This document shows, piece by piece, positions 1 to 7,904 of a stretch of DNA of 24,001 bases; positions within the stretch are counted from its first letter, which is position 1; each line of letters opens with the position of its first letter. The position numbers and the translations under genes are program-made. The stretch lies in NCBI GenBank assembly GCA_022866015.1, contig JALHTX010000034.1, positions 1 to 24,001 of the forward strand, given 5' to 3'. The notes under the pieces are model-generated. The model did not search any database and had not been told where the DNA came from. It saw only the letters and a list, made by a program, of their open reading frames with translations. Source of the DNA: Thermoplasmatota archaeon. GTDB taxonomy: Archaea > Thermoplasmatota > E2 > DHVEG-1.

Positions 1-180
1 GAGGAGACATCCTATTGCGATGGTCTTTGGGTTATGTCCTTTTCGTCCTTTTTTGTTGGGTTTCCAAGGTGGTGGTATTTGGTGTACCGCTTTGATTACC
101 GCCTTGGTGAAATCGGCGGTGAAGTTATGGTTCACATGGTTCGCAACTTTTGGATTAATTCTTTTCTTTGCGCATCCCAT
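1..180 (-). CDS. Probable transposase, N-terminal 60 codons (runs off the left edge)
   Basis: An open frame on the minus strand begins at ATG 180 and stays open to base 1, giving 60 residues with no stop. The piece KPNKKGRKGHNPKTIAIGCL has the look of the N-terminal segment of DDE transposases of the IS4/IS5 type, where a basic GRPxxxP stretch precedes a helix. The catalytic residues would lie outside the window. The stretch is clearly richer in G and C than the smc gene beside it, as expected for a mobile gene. A minus-strand TATA-like box sits near 245-260. Neither insertion-sequence ends nor a target duplication could be recognised, so the family is uncertain. The hydrophobic frame on the opposite strand (20-259) is judged an antisense shadow. 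Confidence 0.5.
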   Translation of the reverse strand, partial: MGCAKKRINPKVANHVNHNFTADFTKAVIKAVHQIPPPWKPNKKGRKGHNPKTIAIGCLL

Positions 181-310
181 CCAAGGAAAAGATGAATGCT
201 TTCTCCTTAATTATCTATTTCGGGATGAAGCCTATCCATTAAAAAATTTTATATACTAAAAATCGTTTTAGAAATAAAGGGATGCAATTAGGGTGATTTA
301 AAGAAAAAAT

Positions 311-318
311 TATTTATA
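311..318 (+). promoter_or_regulatory. Probable TATA box of the smc operon
   Basis: TATTTATA lies about 25 bases before 340-342 and is preceded by a purine-rich A-tract that could act as a BRE. The predicted transcription start is near 338-342. That leaves almost no leader before the conserved in-frame residues upstream of ATG 361. A similar stretch (AATAAA(A)GGGATGC followed by a related A/T-rich segment) occurs ahead of scpB at 21583-21630. Confidence 0.45.
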
Positions 319-360
319 CTAAGCAGGAAGGGATGAGATCTGTATCTTAAAGAAGTTAGA

Positions 361-3300
361 ATGGAGAATTTTAAATCATTCGGTCAGAAATTAAGTGTTC
401 CATTTTTCCCAGGCTTTACTGCAATTACCGGGCCAAATGGCTCTGGTAAAAGTAATATCGCTGACGCTATTTTATTTGTTCTTGGACCAAAAAGTAGCAA
501 GGTTGTACGTGCAGGACGACTAACAGATTTAATTTTTAACGGAGGTAAAAAACATAAAAACCCTGCAAAATATTGTAAAGTATCACTTGTTTTTGACAAC
601 AAAGAACGCAAAATGCCTGTAGATTCTGATGAGGTTATTCTTACACGTATGATAAAAAGTGCACCTTTGAAAAATGATCCTAACAATTACTATAGTAAAT
701 TTTACATTAATGAAAAATCTGCTACTTTTTCTGATTTTATAAATGTACTTACCCATGCTCGTATGAGTGGTGATGGTTATAATATTGTAAAACAAGGTGA
801 TATTACTGGTTTTATTGAAAGAGGAGGAGTAGAACGTCGTAAACTTATCGATGATATCGCAGGTATTAGTAATTTTGATTCTGACATTAAAAAAGCAGAA
901 ACTGAAAAAACAGAAGTAGATAGCAATCTTGAAAGAATTAACATTATTTTAAACGAAATAAATACTCAGATTCGCCAGCTTAAAAACGATCGTGATGCAG
1001 CATATAGATACAAAGAACTAAAAGATCAGCTTTATGAAACAAAAGCTAAAATTGCTTTAAAGAAAAAACAAGATGTAGAAACACAAATAGCAGAAATACA
1101 AAAACAAATAGAATCTTATGAAGTTGAAAAAACAAAACTTGATGAAAAAAACATTAAGTTAAAAGAAGAATACTCTGATGACAAGAAAAAATTAGAGGAA
1201 ATAGAAGTACAAATCGCAGATGTCGGTGGAGATGAAGTAAAAGAAATCAAAGAAAAAATAGATAGCATCCGTAGTGAAGAAATTAAAATTGAAGAAAGAG
1301 TTAATTACTCAAATGACGAAATACAAAACCTTCAAAATGAGCAAATAGAGCTTAGAACAAATCTTGAAAAATTGCAAAAAGAACTAGATGATAATATCTC
1401 ACAAAAAGAAAAACTTGAAGAAGATATACAGAAAAAGCAAGAAATATTAAAAGAAAAAGACAATGAGCTTACTAATTTAAAAGAAAACATTGCTCAATCT
1501 GATGATAAATCAATGGATCTTGCACATGAACTTACAAAAATGCGCGAGGAGTATAACCAGAAAAATACAGAAATTCATGAACTAAAACTTAAACAAGACA
1601 GATTAAATGAAAATATTGATAAAATAAACCTGCAAATTGCAGAATTTGAAGAAACAAAGAATACATATGAGTTTGAATTAAAAGATATAGAATGGCAAAG
1701 CGAAGAATCTAAAAAAGAAGGAAAAGAAAAAAATAAAAAAACACAGATTATTGAAAAAAATCTATTTGATAATAAGAAAAAAGAAGCAAAATTAACAGAG
1801 CAGCTTACAGATATTGAAAATACGATACGCAACCTTGAGCGAGAAAAAGCAAAATTACAAGCAGAATTTGATGCAATTCAATCGGTAAGTGGTCAATATA
1901 ACCGCGCAGTTCATGAAGTTTTAAAAGCAAGAAATGAAAAAATTCTTGAAGGGGTTCATGGAACAATTGCAGAGCTTGTTAAAGTAGATGAGAAATATAA
2001 AACTGCACTTGAAATTGCAGCCGGTAACCGTATGCAAAGTATCATCGTTGATGACGATGAAGTTGCAGCAAAAGCAATTAAGTTTTTACAGAAACAAAAT
2101 CTTGGTCGTGCAACTTTTTTACCATTAAATAAAATGATTACTGGTAAACCACGTGGTCAAGCACTCATGGCAAAAAACGATCCAAATGCACATGGTTTTG
2201 CAATTGATCTTGTTAAATTCAAACCCGAATACCACGGAGCTTTCTGGTATGTATTTGGAGATACTTTAGTAGTAGATACTCTTGATGATGCAAGACGACT
2301 AATGGGTGGTGTAAGACTCGTTGATTTACAAGGTAGTCTCATAGAAGCAACTGGAGCTATGATAGGAGGCAGTATTTCAAAAGCACAGCTTTCCTTTAGC
2401 AAAAATGATAGAACACGTTTAGATGAAATTACAAATGAACTTAATGCTGCAGTTAAAAACCAAGAGATCTTAATTCAGGAACTAGCAAGTCTAAGAAAAG
2501 AAATAGTTCAAGTAGAAAATAGTCTTGGTGAAATGCGCAGTAAAGGAGCAAGTGACATTCAAATTAAAGATCTATACATTAGAAGAAAAGAATTTGCAGG
2601 TAAACTTGAAATTTTAAATAAAGAACTCTTTGAAAAAAACAATGAAAAAAAAGAACTTACCACAGAAGCACAGCAGCTTATAAGCAATATAGATGAATAT
2701 AATTTAAGAATAAATGAACTTGATAAAATTAAAGATGAAAAAGGAAAACTTCTTTTAAAAGGTACTAAAAAAGAGTTGGCTCAGAAAGCAAGAAGTCTAG
2801 AAGAAAAGTTTTCAAAATTACAAGAAAATGTACTTATTTCCAATTCTGATAAAGAAGCATTAACTAAAAAAATCCAGCTTTTAGTCGAAAGAAAAGAAGA
2901 GCTAGAAAAAAATATTGAAAATAAAGAAAAACAGATAAATGAATTTAAAGAAAACATAAAAGAATTTAAAGAAAAACGTTCTGGTTTTAATAACGAGTTA
3001 AATGCATTAATGAAAATAGAAGAAAAGATGACCGGTAAAATAAAAGAATATACTCAGAGACGTGATGGTATTTATCGTAAAACTATTACTATTGAAAATG
3101 AGCTTGATAAGATTAACACACGTATTGAATCATATTATGATCTTATTTCTAGGGCAAAATATCGCATTCCCACTCTTGATGATACAATAAATGAGCTGGA
3201 CCAAGAGTTAAAACTTTATAATGTTGCATTAAAAACTGATGAAAAACTTGCAAATGTTGAGTCTTTAAAGGATTCTATGAAAGTAATAGAAGAATCAATG

Positions 3301-3960
3301 CGTGAACTTGAACCAGTAAATATGCGAGCACTTGAGGAATATGAACATCAATCTGAACGTAAAAACAAGCTTGATGAAGATATTAAACATTTAAAAGAAC
3401 AGAAAAAAAACTTAATTAAACTTGTAGATGAAATAACAGAAAAAAAGAAAGAAAGATTCTTTGAAGTTTTTGATGCGGTAAATAAAAACTTTAAAGAGAT
3501 TTATGCACAGCTTTCAGAGGGTGGAGAAGCAGAATTACAACTTGAAAACCCAGATATTATTTTTGAAGGTGGAATGACAATTAAAGCCTGTCCACGCGGT
3601 AAAAAAGTACTTCTTTTAAATGCTTTATCTGGTGGTGAAAAAAGCATTGCAAGTCTTGCATTTATCTTTGCAATACAGCATTATGATCCAAGCCCATTTT
3701 ATGTGCTTGATGAAGTTGATATGTTTTTAGATGGGATAAACGCAGAAACTGTCAGTCGCATGGTTAAACAAAAAGCACTAGACAGCCAATTTATAATGGT
3801 ATCACTGCGAAAAGTAGCACTTAAAGAAGCAAATTATGTGTATGGTGTAACAATGCGTGATACTGGTATTTCTGAGATGATTGGAAATATTGACCCGTCA
3901 GCAGTAAGCGTCGATGGAGAATTTAAACTCGAAGGAGGGAAAATGATTGCAACAAATTAA
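361..3960 (+). CDS. smc: Chromosome segregation protein SMC
   Basis: SMC ATPase that organises the chromosome with the kleisin ScpA and with ScpB. Numbered from ATG 361, the 1199 residues show Walker A GPNGSGKS at about 24-31. A long charged coiled coil follows at about 165-505. The hinge is near 510-680 (GVHGTIAELVKVDEKYKTAL and a glycine-rich end GAMIGGS). After a second coiled coil come the signature LSGGEK at about 1089 and Walker B YVLDEVD at about 1114-1120. The length is normal for the family. The start is uncertain: codons 340-360 read in frame as (CTG)YLKEVR, which matches the usual SMC beginning (Y-L/I-K-E-I/V-R-M-E-N-F-K-S-F), and the first in-frame stop upstream is TGA 334-336. 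ATG 361 would remove the first beta strand, so a CTG start at 340 is plausible. The 3' end overlaps scpA by 14 bases. Confidence 0.97.
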   Translation: MENFKSFGQKLSVPFFPGFTAITGPNGSGKSNIADAILFVLGPKSSKVVRAGRLTDLIFNGGKKHKNPAKYCKVSLVFDNKERKMPVDSDEVILTRMIKSAPLKNDPNNYYSKFYINEKSATFSDFINVLTHARMSGDGYNIVKQGDITGFIERGGVERRKLIDDIAGISNFDSDIKKAETEKTEVDSNLERINIILNEINTQIRQLKNDRDAAYRYKELKDQLYETKAKIALKKKQDVETQIAEIQKQIESYEVEKTKLDEKNIKLKEEYSDDKKKLEEIEVQIADVGGDEVKEIKEKIDSIRSEEIKIEERVNYSNDEIQNLQNEQIELRTNLEKLQKELDDNISQKEKLEEDIQKKQEILKEKDNELTNLKENIAQSDDKSMDLAHELTKMREEYNQKNTEIHELKLKQDRLNENIDKINLQIAEFEETKNTYEFELKDIEWQSEESKKEGKEKNKKTQIIEKNLFDNKKKEAKLTEQLTDIENTIRNLEREKAKLQAEFDAIQSVSGQYNRAVHEVLKARNEKILEGVHGTIAELVKVDEKYKTALEIAAGNRMQSIIVDDDEVAAKAIKFLQKQNLGRATFLPLNKMITGKPRGQALMAKNDPNAHGFAIDLVKFKPEYHGAFWYVFGDTLVVDTLDDARRLMGGVRLVDLQGSLIEATGAMIGGSISKAQLSFSKNDRTRLDEITNELNAAVKNQEILIQELASLRKEIVQVENSLGEMRSKGASDIQIKDLYIRRKEFAGKLEILNKELFEKNNEKKELTTEAQQLISNIDEYNLRINELDKIKDEKGKLLLKGTKKELAQKARSLEEKFSKLQENVLISNSDKEALTKKIQLLVERKEELEKNIENKEKQINEFKENIKEFKEKRSGFNNELNALMKIEEKMTGKIKEYTQRRDGIYRKTITIENELDKINTRIESYYDLISRAKYRIPTLDDTINELDQELKLYNVALKTDEKLANVESLKDSMKVIEESMRELEPVNMRALEEYEHQSERKNKLDEDIKHLKEQKKNLIKLVDEITEKKKERFFEVFDAVNKNFKEIYAQLSEGGEAELQLENPDIIFEGGMTIKACPRGKKVLLLNALSGGEKSIASLAFIFAIQHYDPSPFYVLDEVDMFLDGINAETVSRMVKQKALDSQFIMVSLRKVALKEANYVYGVTMRDTGISEMIGNIDPSAVSVDGEFKLEGGKMIATN

Positions 3961-4849
3961 AATCGACAATGAAGTTATAAATCATTTACTTTTTCACAAA
4001 TCACTTATTGATGAAAAAGATGACGCAGCACGAATAAATCAGTATGTTACTATGCTTCAGAAAACAGAATCTGGCGAGCATATATCAATGGAAAACCCTT
4101 TTGAAAGAAGTATAGCAATAGCATTTGAACTAGTAATACAACAGCATCTAAATCCTTGGGATATAGACCTTGTTAGTTTTTCAACAATGTATTTGAAGCG
4201 TGCAAAAGATGAAAAAATAGATTTAATTACCGCAGGTAGAATTATTTATATGGCTTGGAAAGTGCTTAAACTACAAAGCAATGATTTAATAATTTCTATG
4301 GAAAATAAAACAGAAACTTATGAGCCATTTGACTGGGCAGACTTACCTAGTGAACAGTATCTAACTAGTGATAATGCATATTCTTATACAAACTTAGTTA
4401 TGAATATGCCAGAGCCACCACTTGATAAACCATTACGTCGAGATGCAAAAAGAAAAGTTACATTAATAGAACTTTTAACTGCCTTTGATCAAGCAAAAAA
4501 AGAATCAGAGGAATACCAGATACTAGATGAACAAAGAAAACAAGAAAGAGAAAGACTATCAGATCTTGCACGAAAAAGAATGAAAGGAACTGCTCATGAG
4601 GATCATCTGGAAGAAGACATACAAGTAATATGGGAAAGAATAAAAAAACAGCATAAAAAAACTATGACTCTACCAGAAATATGTGAAAAACAAAACCGTG
4701 AAGAAATAATAAAGGTTCTAATAAGTATATTGTTTCTTGCATATGATAATAAGATAAATGTTTATCAGAAACATTTTCCATATGGAAAGATATTTATTGA
4801 AAATATCTCACATAAGGAAAGGTATTTAATTAAAAAGATAGTTACCTAG
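3947..4849 (+). CDS. scpA: Segregation and condensation protein A (kleisin)
   Basis: ScpA bridges the SMC heads and binds ScpB. The 300-residue product carries the family core at about 47-115: NPFERSIAIAFELV, NPWDIDLVSFSTMYL, IDLITAGRIIYMAWKVLKLQ. A basic linker and a C-terminal winged-helix region follow. The start is TTG 3947. It is preceded by AGGAGGG at 3933-3939 inside smc, 7 bases away, and no in-frame ATG competes, so translation is coupled to smc. The C-terminus is unusual. After IFIEN the reading runs into ISHKERYLIKKIVT, whereas the fragment in front of the intact scpB (21626) reads IFIEN-like residues then NEYS and stops. The last 13 or so residues therefore seem to come from the inserted element. 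The next gene, a recombinase, starts 3 bases after the stop. Confidence 0.93.
   Translation: MQQIKIDNEVINHLLFHKSLIDEKDDAARINQYVTMLQKTESGEHISMENPFERSIAIAFELVIQQHLNPWDIDLVSFSTMYLKRAKDEKIDLITAGRIIYMAWKVLKLQSNDLIISMENKTETYEPFDWADLPSEQYLTSDNAYSYTNLVMNMPEPPLDKPLRRDAKRKVTLIELLTAFDQAKKESEEYQILDEQRKQERERLSDLARKRMKGTAHEDHLEEDIQVIWERIKKQHKKTMTLPEICEKQNREEIIKVLISILFLAYDNKINVYQKHFPYGKIFIENISHKERYLIKKIVT
4791..4803 (+). repeat. Putative left attachment core TATTTATTGAAAA in scpA
   Basis: This 13-bp word encodes the FIEN part of the ScpA tail. The same word recurs at 8382-8394 and 21626-21638, and in the latter two copies the scpA reading frame continues to a short shared tail and a stop. It is therefore the likely crossover core of the integration. 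The exact strand-exchange points cannot be set from sequence alone. Confidence 0.6.
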
Positions 4850-4852
4850 TTC

Positions 4853-5980
4853 ATGAGTAATGAACAGATTATTAAACAATATCTGAAGTATTTATTAGAA
4901 GTAAAAAAAGTTAGAAATAAAACAATTGAATTAGAGAAATGGATTTTAAAGTCTTTTAATGAACATATTAAAGACAAGAATTTCGAAAAGGTTATTGAAC
5001 AAGAAATTTTGGATTATCTAAAGACTTATTCTATATCTGCTTATGATGATAGATTACGAAAATTAAAGAAATTCTATAATTGGCTTTTTAAATTGCCTAA
5101 AAGCCAATATCCCGAATGTATAAGCAGGATTCAACCTAATTATAAGAATCCTATTCAGATGTATAGACAGAGCCCTAGATACAGGGAAAGAGTGGTTTCT
5201 GAAGAAGAATATCAAAGAATGCTTGATTGCACATACAAAGTAATGCATAAAGCGATGTTGGAAACATTATATCTTTTTGGTTGTAGGGCAAGTGAACTTT
5301 TAAGCATGAACTCAAATAGTGTAGTTTATGATGGTGAATTTACAAAAGTATTCTTTCCACAGAGCAAAGGACAACCAAGAGATAATTCATATTATGGTAG
5401 AGCTGAACATTTATTAAAATGGGTTGAGAGTTATCAACCTTTCAAAAATGAAAGTAATAAACCTTTATGGATTACATCGACATATACAGATAAAAAGACA
5501 AAAAAAGTTTATCATAACACTAGGACTACTATTAATGGACTTGAAAAATCATTTAGAGTTATTTCAAAAAGAGCAGGATTAAGGAATATAACACCACATG
5601 ATTTTAGACATACAAGAATAACAAATGAAAGAAAAAATGGAACACCAAATACACATATTGAAAATCAACTTGGATTAAGTCATAATTCAGCAATGATGGA
5701 AGTATACGACCATAATAAAACAAAAGGTTATGAAGAATATTTGAAACAAAAAAGAAAGGAAACACCTGCAACACATGAACTTTTAATGAAACAAAAAGAA
5801 ATACTTGAACTAAAACATGAAAAAGAAATTAATGAATTAAATAATAAATTTGAAGGAATATTTAAACTTTTAAAAACAACTTCTAAATTACAGGATTTAG
5901 ATGATAAAATTATAGAATCTTTAGAAGATGAAAATTCAGAAAAAACAAATTTAATAATTAAAATGTTTAAACAAAAATAA
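4853..5980 (+). CDS. Tyrosine recombinase / integrase
   Basis: Site-specific DNA recombinase of 375 residues. The N-terminal part (about 5-75, starting QIIKQYLKYLLEVKKVRNKT) is a SAM-like core-binding domain. The catalytic domain has the full set: Arg145 in GCRASELL, Lys172 in PQSKGQ, His249 and Arg252 in HDFRHTR, His277 in LGLSH, and the nucleophile Tyr285 in MMEVYDH. It is therefore probably active. A coiled-coil tail (about 310-345, KQKEILELKHEKEINELNN) is added. ATG 4853 lies 3 bases after the scpA stop without a clear Shine-Dalgarno site, so expression may depend on scpA transcription. Its position against the putative attachment core at 4791 is typical of integrases that insert beside their own gene. 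It is the only recombinase seen for E1 and E2. Confidence 0.93.
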   Translation: MSNEQIIKQYLKYLLEVKKVRNKTIELEKWILKSFNEHIKDKNFEKVIEQEILDYLKTYSISAYDDRLRKLKKFYNWLFKLPKSQYPECISRIQPNYKNPIQMYRQSPRYRERVVSEEEYQRMLDCTYKVMHKAMLETLYLFGCRASELLSMNSNSVVYDGEFTKVFFPQSKGQPRDNSYYGRAEHLLKWVESYQPFKNESNKPLWITSTYTDKKTKKVYHNTRTTINGLEKSFRVISKRAGLRNITPHDFRHTRITNERKNGTPNTHIENQLGLSHNSAMMEVYDHNKTKGYEEYLKQKRKETPATHELLMKQKEILELKHEKEINELNNKFEGIFKLLKTTSKLQDLDDKIIESLEDENSEKTNLIIKMFKQK

Positions 5981-5986
5981 AAAAAT

Positions 5987-6166
5987 ATGATAAAAATAGA
6001 ATTAAAAAAAGTTAAAGTAAAAGAAATTACTGAATTATTTGAGTTAATGTCTATGTTAGACCTTGATTATAATATCAAAATTAAATCTAAAAAGATTCTT
6101 AAAGATTATATCAAAGAAAATCAAGATTTAAAGAAACAGATTGAATTATTAGAAAAAAGCAATTAG
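5987..6166 (+). CDS. Small charged protein, 59 residues, coiled-coil C-terminus
   Basis: ATG 5987 follows the recombinase stop by 6 bases and the frame ends at TAG 6164-6166. The product starts MIKIELKKVKVKEITELFEL and ends in a heptad-like helix (QDLKKQIELLEKSN). Lysine- and glutamate-rich composition resembles small DNA-binding or partner proteins found behind archaeal integrases, but no family is recognised. It may be co-transcribed with the recombinase and could be an excision or dimerisation partner; that is only a positional guess. Confidence 0.55.
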   Translation: MIKIELKKVKVKEITELFELMSMLDLDYNIKIKSKKILKDYIKENQDLKKQIELLEKSN

Positions 6167-6176
6167 ACCAAAAGTT

Positions 6177-6204
6177 GTAGAAAACACAGAACTGGGTTTT
6201 CTAC
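6177..6204 (+). terminator. Hairpin behind the recombinase operon
   Basis: GTAGAAAAC at 6177-6185 pairs perfectly with GTTTTCTAC at 6196-6204 across a 10-base loop, with a few further A-T pairs possible outside. It lies 10 bases after the stop of the small gene. It could be a terminator or processing site, although no long T-run follows. Confidence 0.45.
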
Positions 6205-6243
6205 TTTGGGCAAATTGCATAAAATAAAAAAAAGGGGAAAAAA

Positions 6244-6336
6244 ATGATTGTTAAAATAATTGGAATAGTTTTGATTATAATTGGGATAATAATACTGTTA
6301 AGTTGTGAATTTCTAATTGACTTTTCTTATATTTGA
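6244..6336 (+). CDS. Possible single-pass membrane peptide, 30 residues
   Basis: ATG 6244 is preceded by a purine-rich AAAGGGGAAAAAA that can serve as a ribosome binding site. The 30 codons read MIVKIIGIVLIIIGIIILLS and then CEFLIDFSYI. This is almost wholly hydrophobic and would span the membrane once, with a lipobox-like Cys at residue 21. Many plasmids and viruses carry such peptides. No family is assigned, and a chance frame cannot be excluded. Confidence 0.4.
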   Translation: MIVKIIGIVLIIIGIIILLSCEFLIDFSYI

Positions 6337-6404
6337 ATGTATTTGTATGTTTTTAAATTTTATTGAAGAGATAGTTAGAATCTCTTTCTAATTTATTATA
6401 AATT

Positions 6405-7292
6405 ATGGAAATATATGAGAATTATGCAACATTCCAAAAATTGTACCCATTAATTGTTATTCCAATACTTTTTAAATTGTTATTTGATGTTTTGTTTATG
6501 GATGAAATTTCTTTTATTCAAGTAATTCTTGGAGTTGCCACCATAATATGTGTTGTTATAATAGTACCAGTGGTTATTATGCCTTATATTAATAGAAGAA
6601 TAAAATTTAAAGAGAAACATAAAGAAAAATTGTGGAAAGAAATTCTTGTAAAATTAGTCAATATTAAACCAATTTATAGTAATTTCTCGATTACTCTCGA
6701 GGTTATAGACAAAGAAGATACAGATGAATATAAATGGACATTTCAACATTTAAGAGATAAACATAATAATATTTCAATGAATTTTGATTTAATGAATACT
6801 TTTGCTGAAGAATTAAATACTGAATTAAAGAGCTTTGAAGTGTATATAACACAAAAAATAAAGAATGATTTAGGAAATAAATCTAATAAGAATAAAAATG
6901 AGATAAAAGATGATTTTATAGAATTGTTAAAGAGGCCAATTGATGATATTATAGAATCTTTAATTAAAGGTAATATCGAGAAAACTGATGATGTACAGAT
7001 AAAAGTGATAAAAGATAAAGTTAGTATTTATGTTATGCCAAATAAATGTAATGTAATATGTTTAAGCGATATTTATAATGGAGAATGGTATGAATCTTTT
7101 TTATTATATTTTTTAAAGGACAATAAAACTAAAGAGAAATTAAATTGTATTAAAAATAAGGGATCAGATATAATTGATTCTAATAAGCGATTTAAATTAG
7201 CTTTAAAGGATTTAATACAGAAAATTGAAAACTGTGGAGTAGACGAGTTAAAGGGTAAATGTGATATATGTTCATTTTGGAAGGATTGTTAG
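6405..7292 (+). CDS. Membrane protein of unknown function, two N-terminal helices and a Cys-rich tail
   Basis: The 295-residue product is not recognised. Two hydrophobic segments lie at about 14-32 and 37-60. They are followed by a basic stretch (INRRIKFKEKHKEKLWKE) and a large soluble, probably cytoplasmic domain rich in Lys, Asp and Ile. The C-terminus holds Cys277, Cys286, Cys289 and Cys295 (C-x8-C-x2-C-x5-C), which could bind zinc or an iron-sulfur cluster. A Cys pair also occurs in KCNVICLSD. It is flanked by other unrecognised small genes of E1, so it is best regarded as element cargo. ATG 6405 follows an A/T-rich stretch with TATA-like words; no strong Shine-Dalgarno site is visible, so it may be leaderless. 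Confidence 0.75.
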   Translation: MEIYENYATFQKLYPLIVIPILFKLLFDVLFMDEISFIQVILGVATIICVVIIVPVVIMPYINRRIKFKEKHKEKLWKEILVKLVNIKPIYSNFSITLEVIDKEDTDEYKWTFQHLRDKHNNISMNFDLMNTFAEELNTELKSFEVYITQKIKNDLGNKSNKNKNEIKDDFIELLKRPIDDIIESLIKGNIEKTDDVQIKVIKDKVSIYVMPNKCNVICLSDIYNGEWYESFLLYFLKDNKTKEKLNCIKNKGSDIIDSNKRFKLALKDLIQKIENCGVDELKGKCDICSFWKDC

Positions 7293-7362
7293 CCGTTCCA
7301 ATAGGAGTAGTTTCACTCAGCCTATGAAATCTTTATAGTCAAATGACGAATATATTATATAT

Positions 7363-7536
7363 ATGGCTGTAAAAATAAAATATCCAGATGGACATATAAC
7401 AAATTATCAAAAAGTAGATTACAAAAAAGGATATGGATACATATTCCGTGATGGGAAGGTGTTAAAGTATCCAATACCAAAAAAAACCCGAGAAAATGGT
7501 GACCGGAAGGTCACGTCACACCCTTCTCCGATTTGA
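7363..7536 (+). CDS. Small protein, 57 residues, unknown
   Basis: ATG 7363 opens a frame reading MAVKIKYPDGHITNYQKVDY, then KKGYGYIFRDGKVLKYP, ending at TGA 7534-7536. A TTTATA word at about 7332-7337 lies some 28 bases ahead, fitting a leaderless archaeal start. The first 40 residues look like real protein (alternating beta-type pattern with Tyr, Gly and Asp). The last 15 codons run through a GC-rich hairpin, so the true end of the functional part is uncertain. No family is recognised. Confidence 0.45.
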   Translation: MAVKIKYPDGHITNYQKVDYKKGYGYIFRDGKVLKYPIPKKTRENGDRKVTSHPSPI

Positions 7537-7573
7537 TTTCAAACAAATGTGTGACGCATAGGGGCTTTGCCCC
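7499..7573. other. GC-rich cluster of three hairpins (candidate origin or structured RNA)
   Basis: Three inverted repeats lie within 75 bases. GTGACC/GGTCAC (7499-7504, 7509-7514) has a 4-base loop. CGTCACAC/GTGTGACG (7514-7521, 7549-7556) encloses 27 bases. GGGGC/GCCCC (7561-7565, 7569-7573) has a 3-base loop. A CCGG...CCGG pair follows directly. The GC content stands out strongly from the surrounding A/T-rich DNA. The iteron-like repeats begin 100 bases downstream. A replication origin, a nicking or packaging site, or a structured non-coding RNA would all fit. Confidence 0.5.
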
Positions 7574-7671
7574 GGTTTCCCGGAAAAAGATAATGTCGAT
7601 ATACTTAACTTGATTATATATTACCGATAATTCAAGAAAATATAAAATTACTCCTATAAACTCATAAAAAA

Positions 7672-7891
7672 AATGTGTATAACAATTTAAAATAAATCAT
7701 TTTTATAAGGAGAAAAATGTGTATAACAATAAAAAAAGATAAAAATCATTTCCCCTATTGAACAAAATCGAAATGTGTATAACATTTCAATAGACAATAA
7801 TTAATCAATTTTTCTTCAGTAATTCTTCTATTTAAACTTGTATGATACTACTTTATAATGTGTATAACATTTTATCAATATGTTATACACA
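7672..7891. repeat. Iteron-like repeats TGTGTATAACA (four direct, one inverted)
   Basis: AATGTGTATAACA occurs identically at 7672-7684, 7716-7728, 7772-7784 and 7857-7869. An inverted TGTTATACACA is at 7881-7891. The last two form a perfect 12-bp inverted repeat (TGTGTATAACAT at 7859-7870, ATGTTATACACA at 7880-7891) with a 9-base loop, ending 13 bases before the zinc-ribbon gene. Spacing is irregular (44, 56, 85 bases), so this is not CRISPR. Such arrays are typical binding sites for a replication initiator or an autoregulator. The zinc-ribbon protein next door is a candidate binder. The rest of 7537-7904 holds no coding frame that I would support. Confidence 0.75.
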
Positions 7892-7904
7892 ATAGTGAAA
7901 ATAA

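Noticed and set aside
20..259. Plus-strand frame of 79 residues at the left edge
   Set aside because: It is antisense to the better-supported transposase frame; its hydrophobic look follows from the complement of a Lys/Asn-rich gene, and it matches no family.
4850..4852. tRNA gene as integrase target
   Set aside because: No cloverleaf or T-loop-like motif was seen around 4780-4860, 8370-8400 or 21600-21660; the shared word lies in scpA coding sequence.
7672..7891. CRISPR array
   Set aside because: The repeats are only 11-13 bases, spacing is irregular, one copy is inverted and no cas gene is present.
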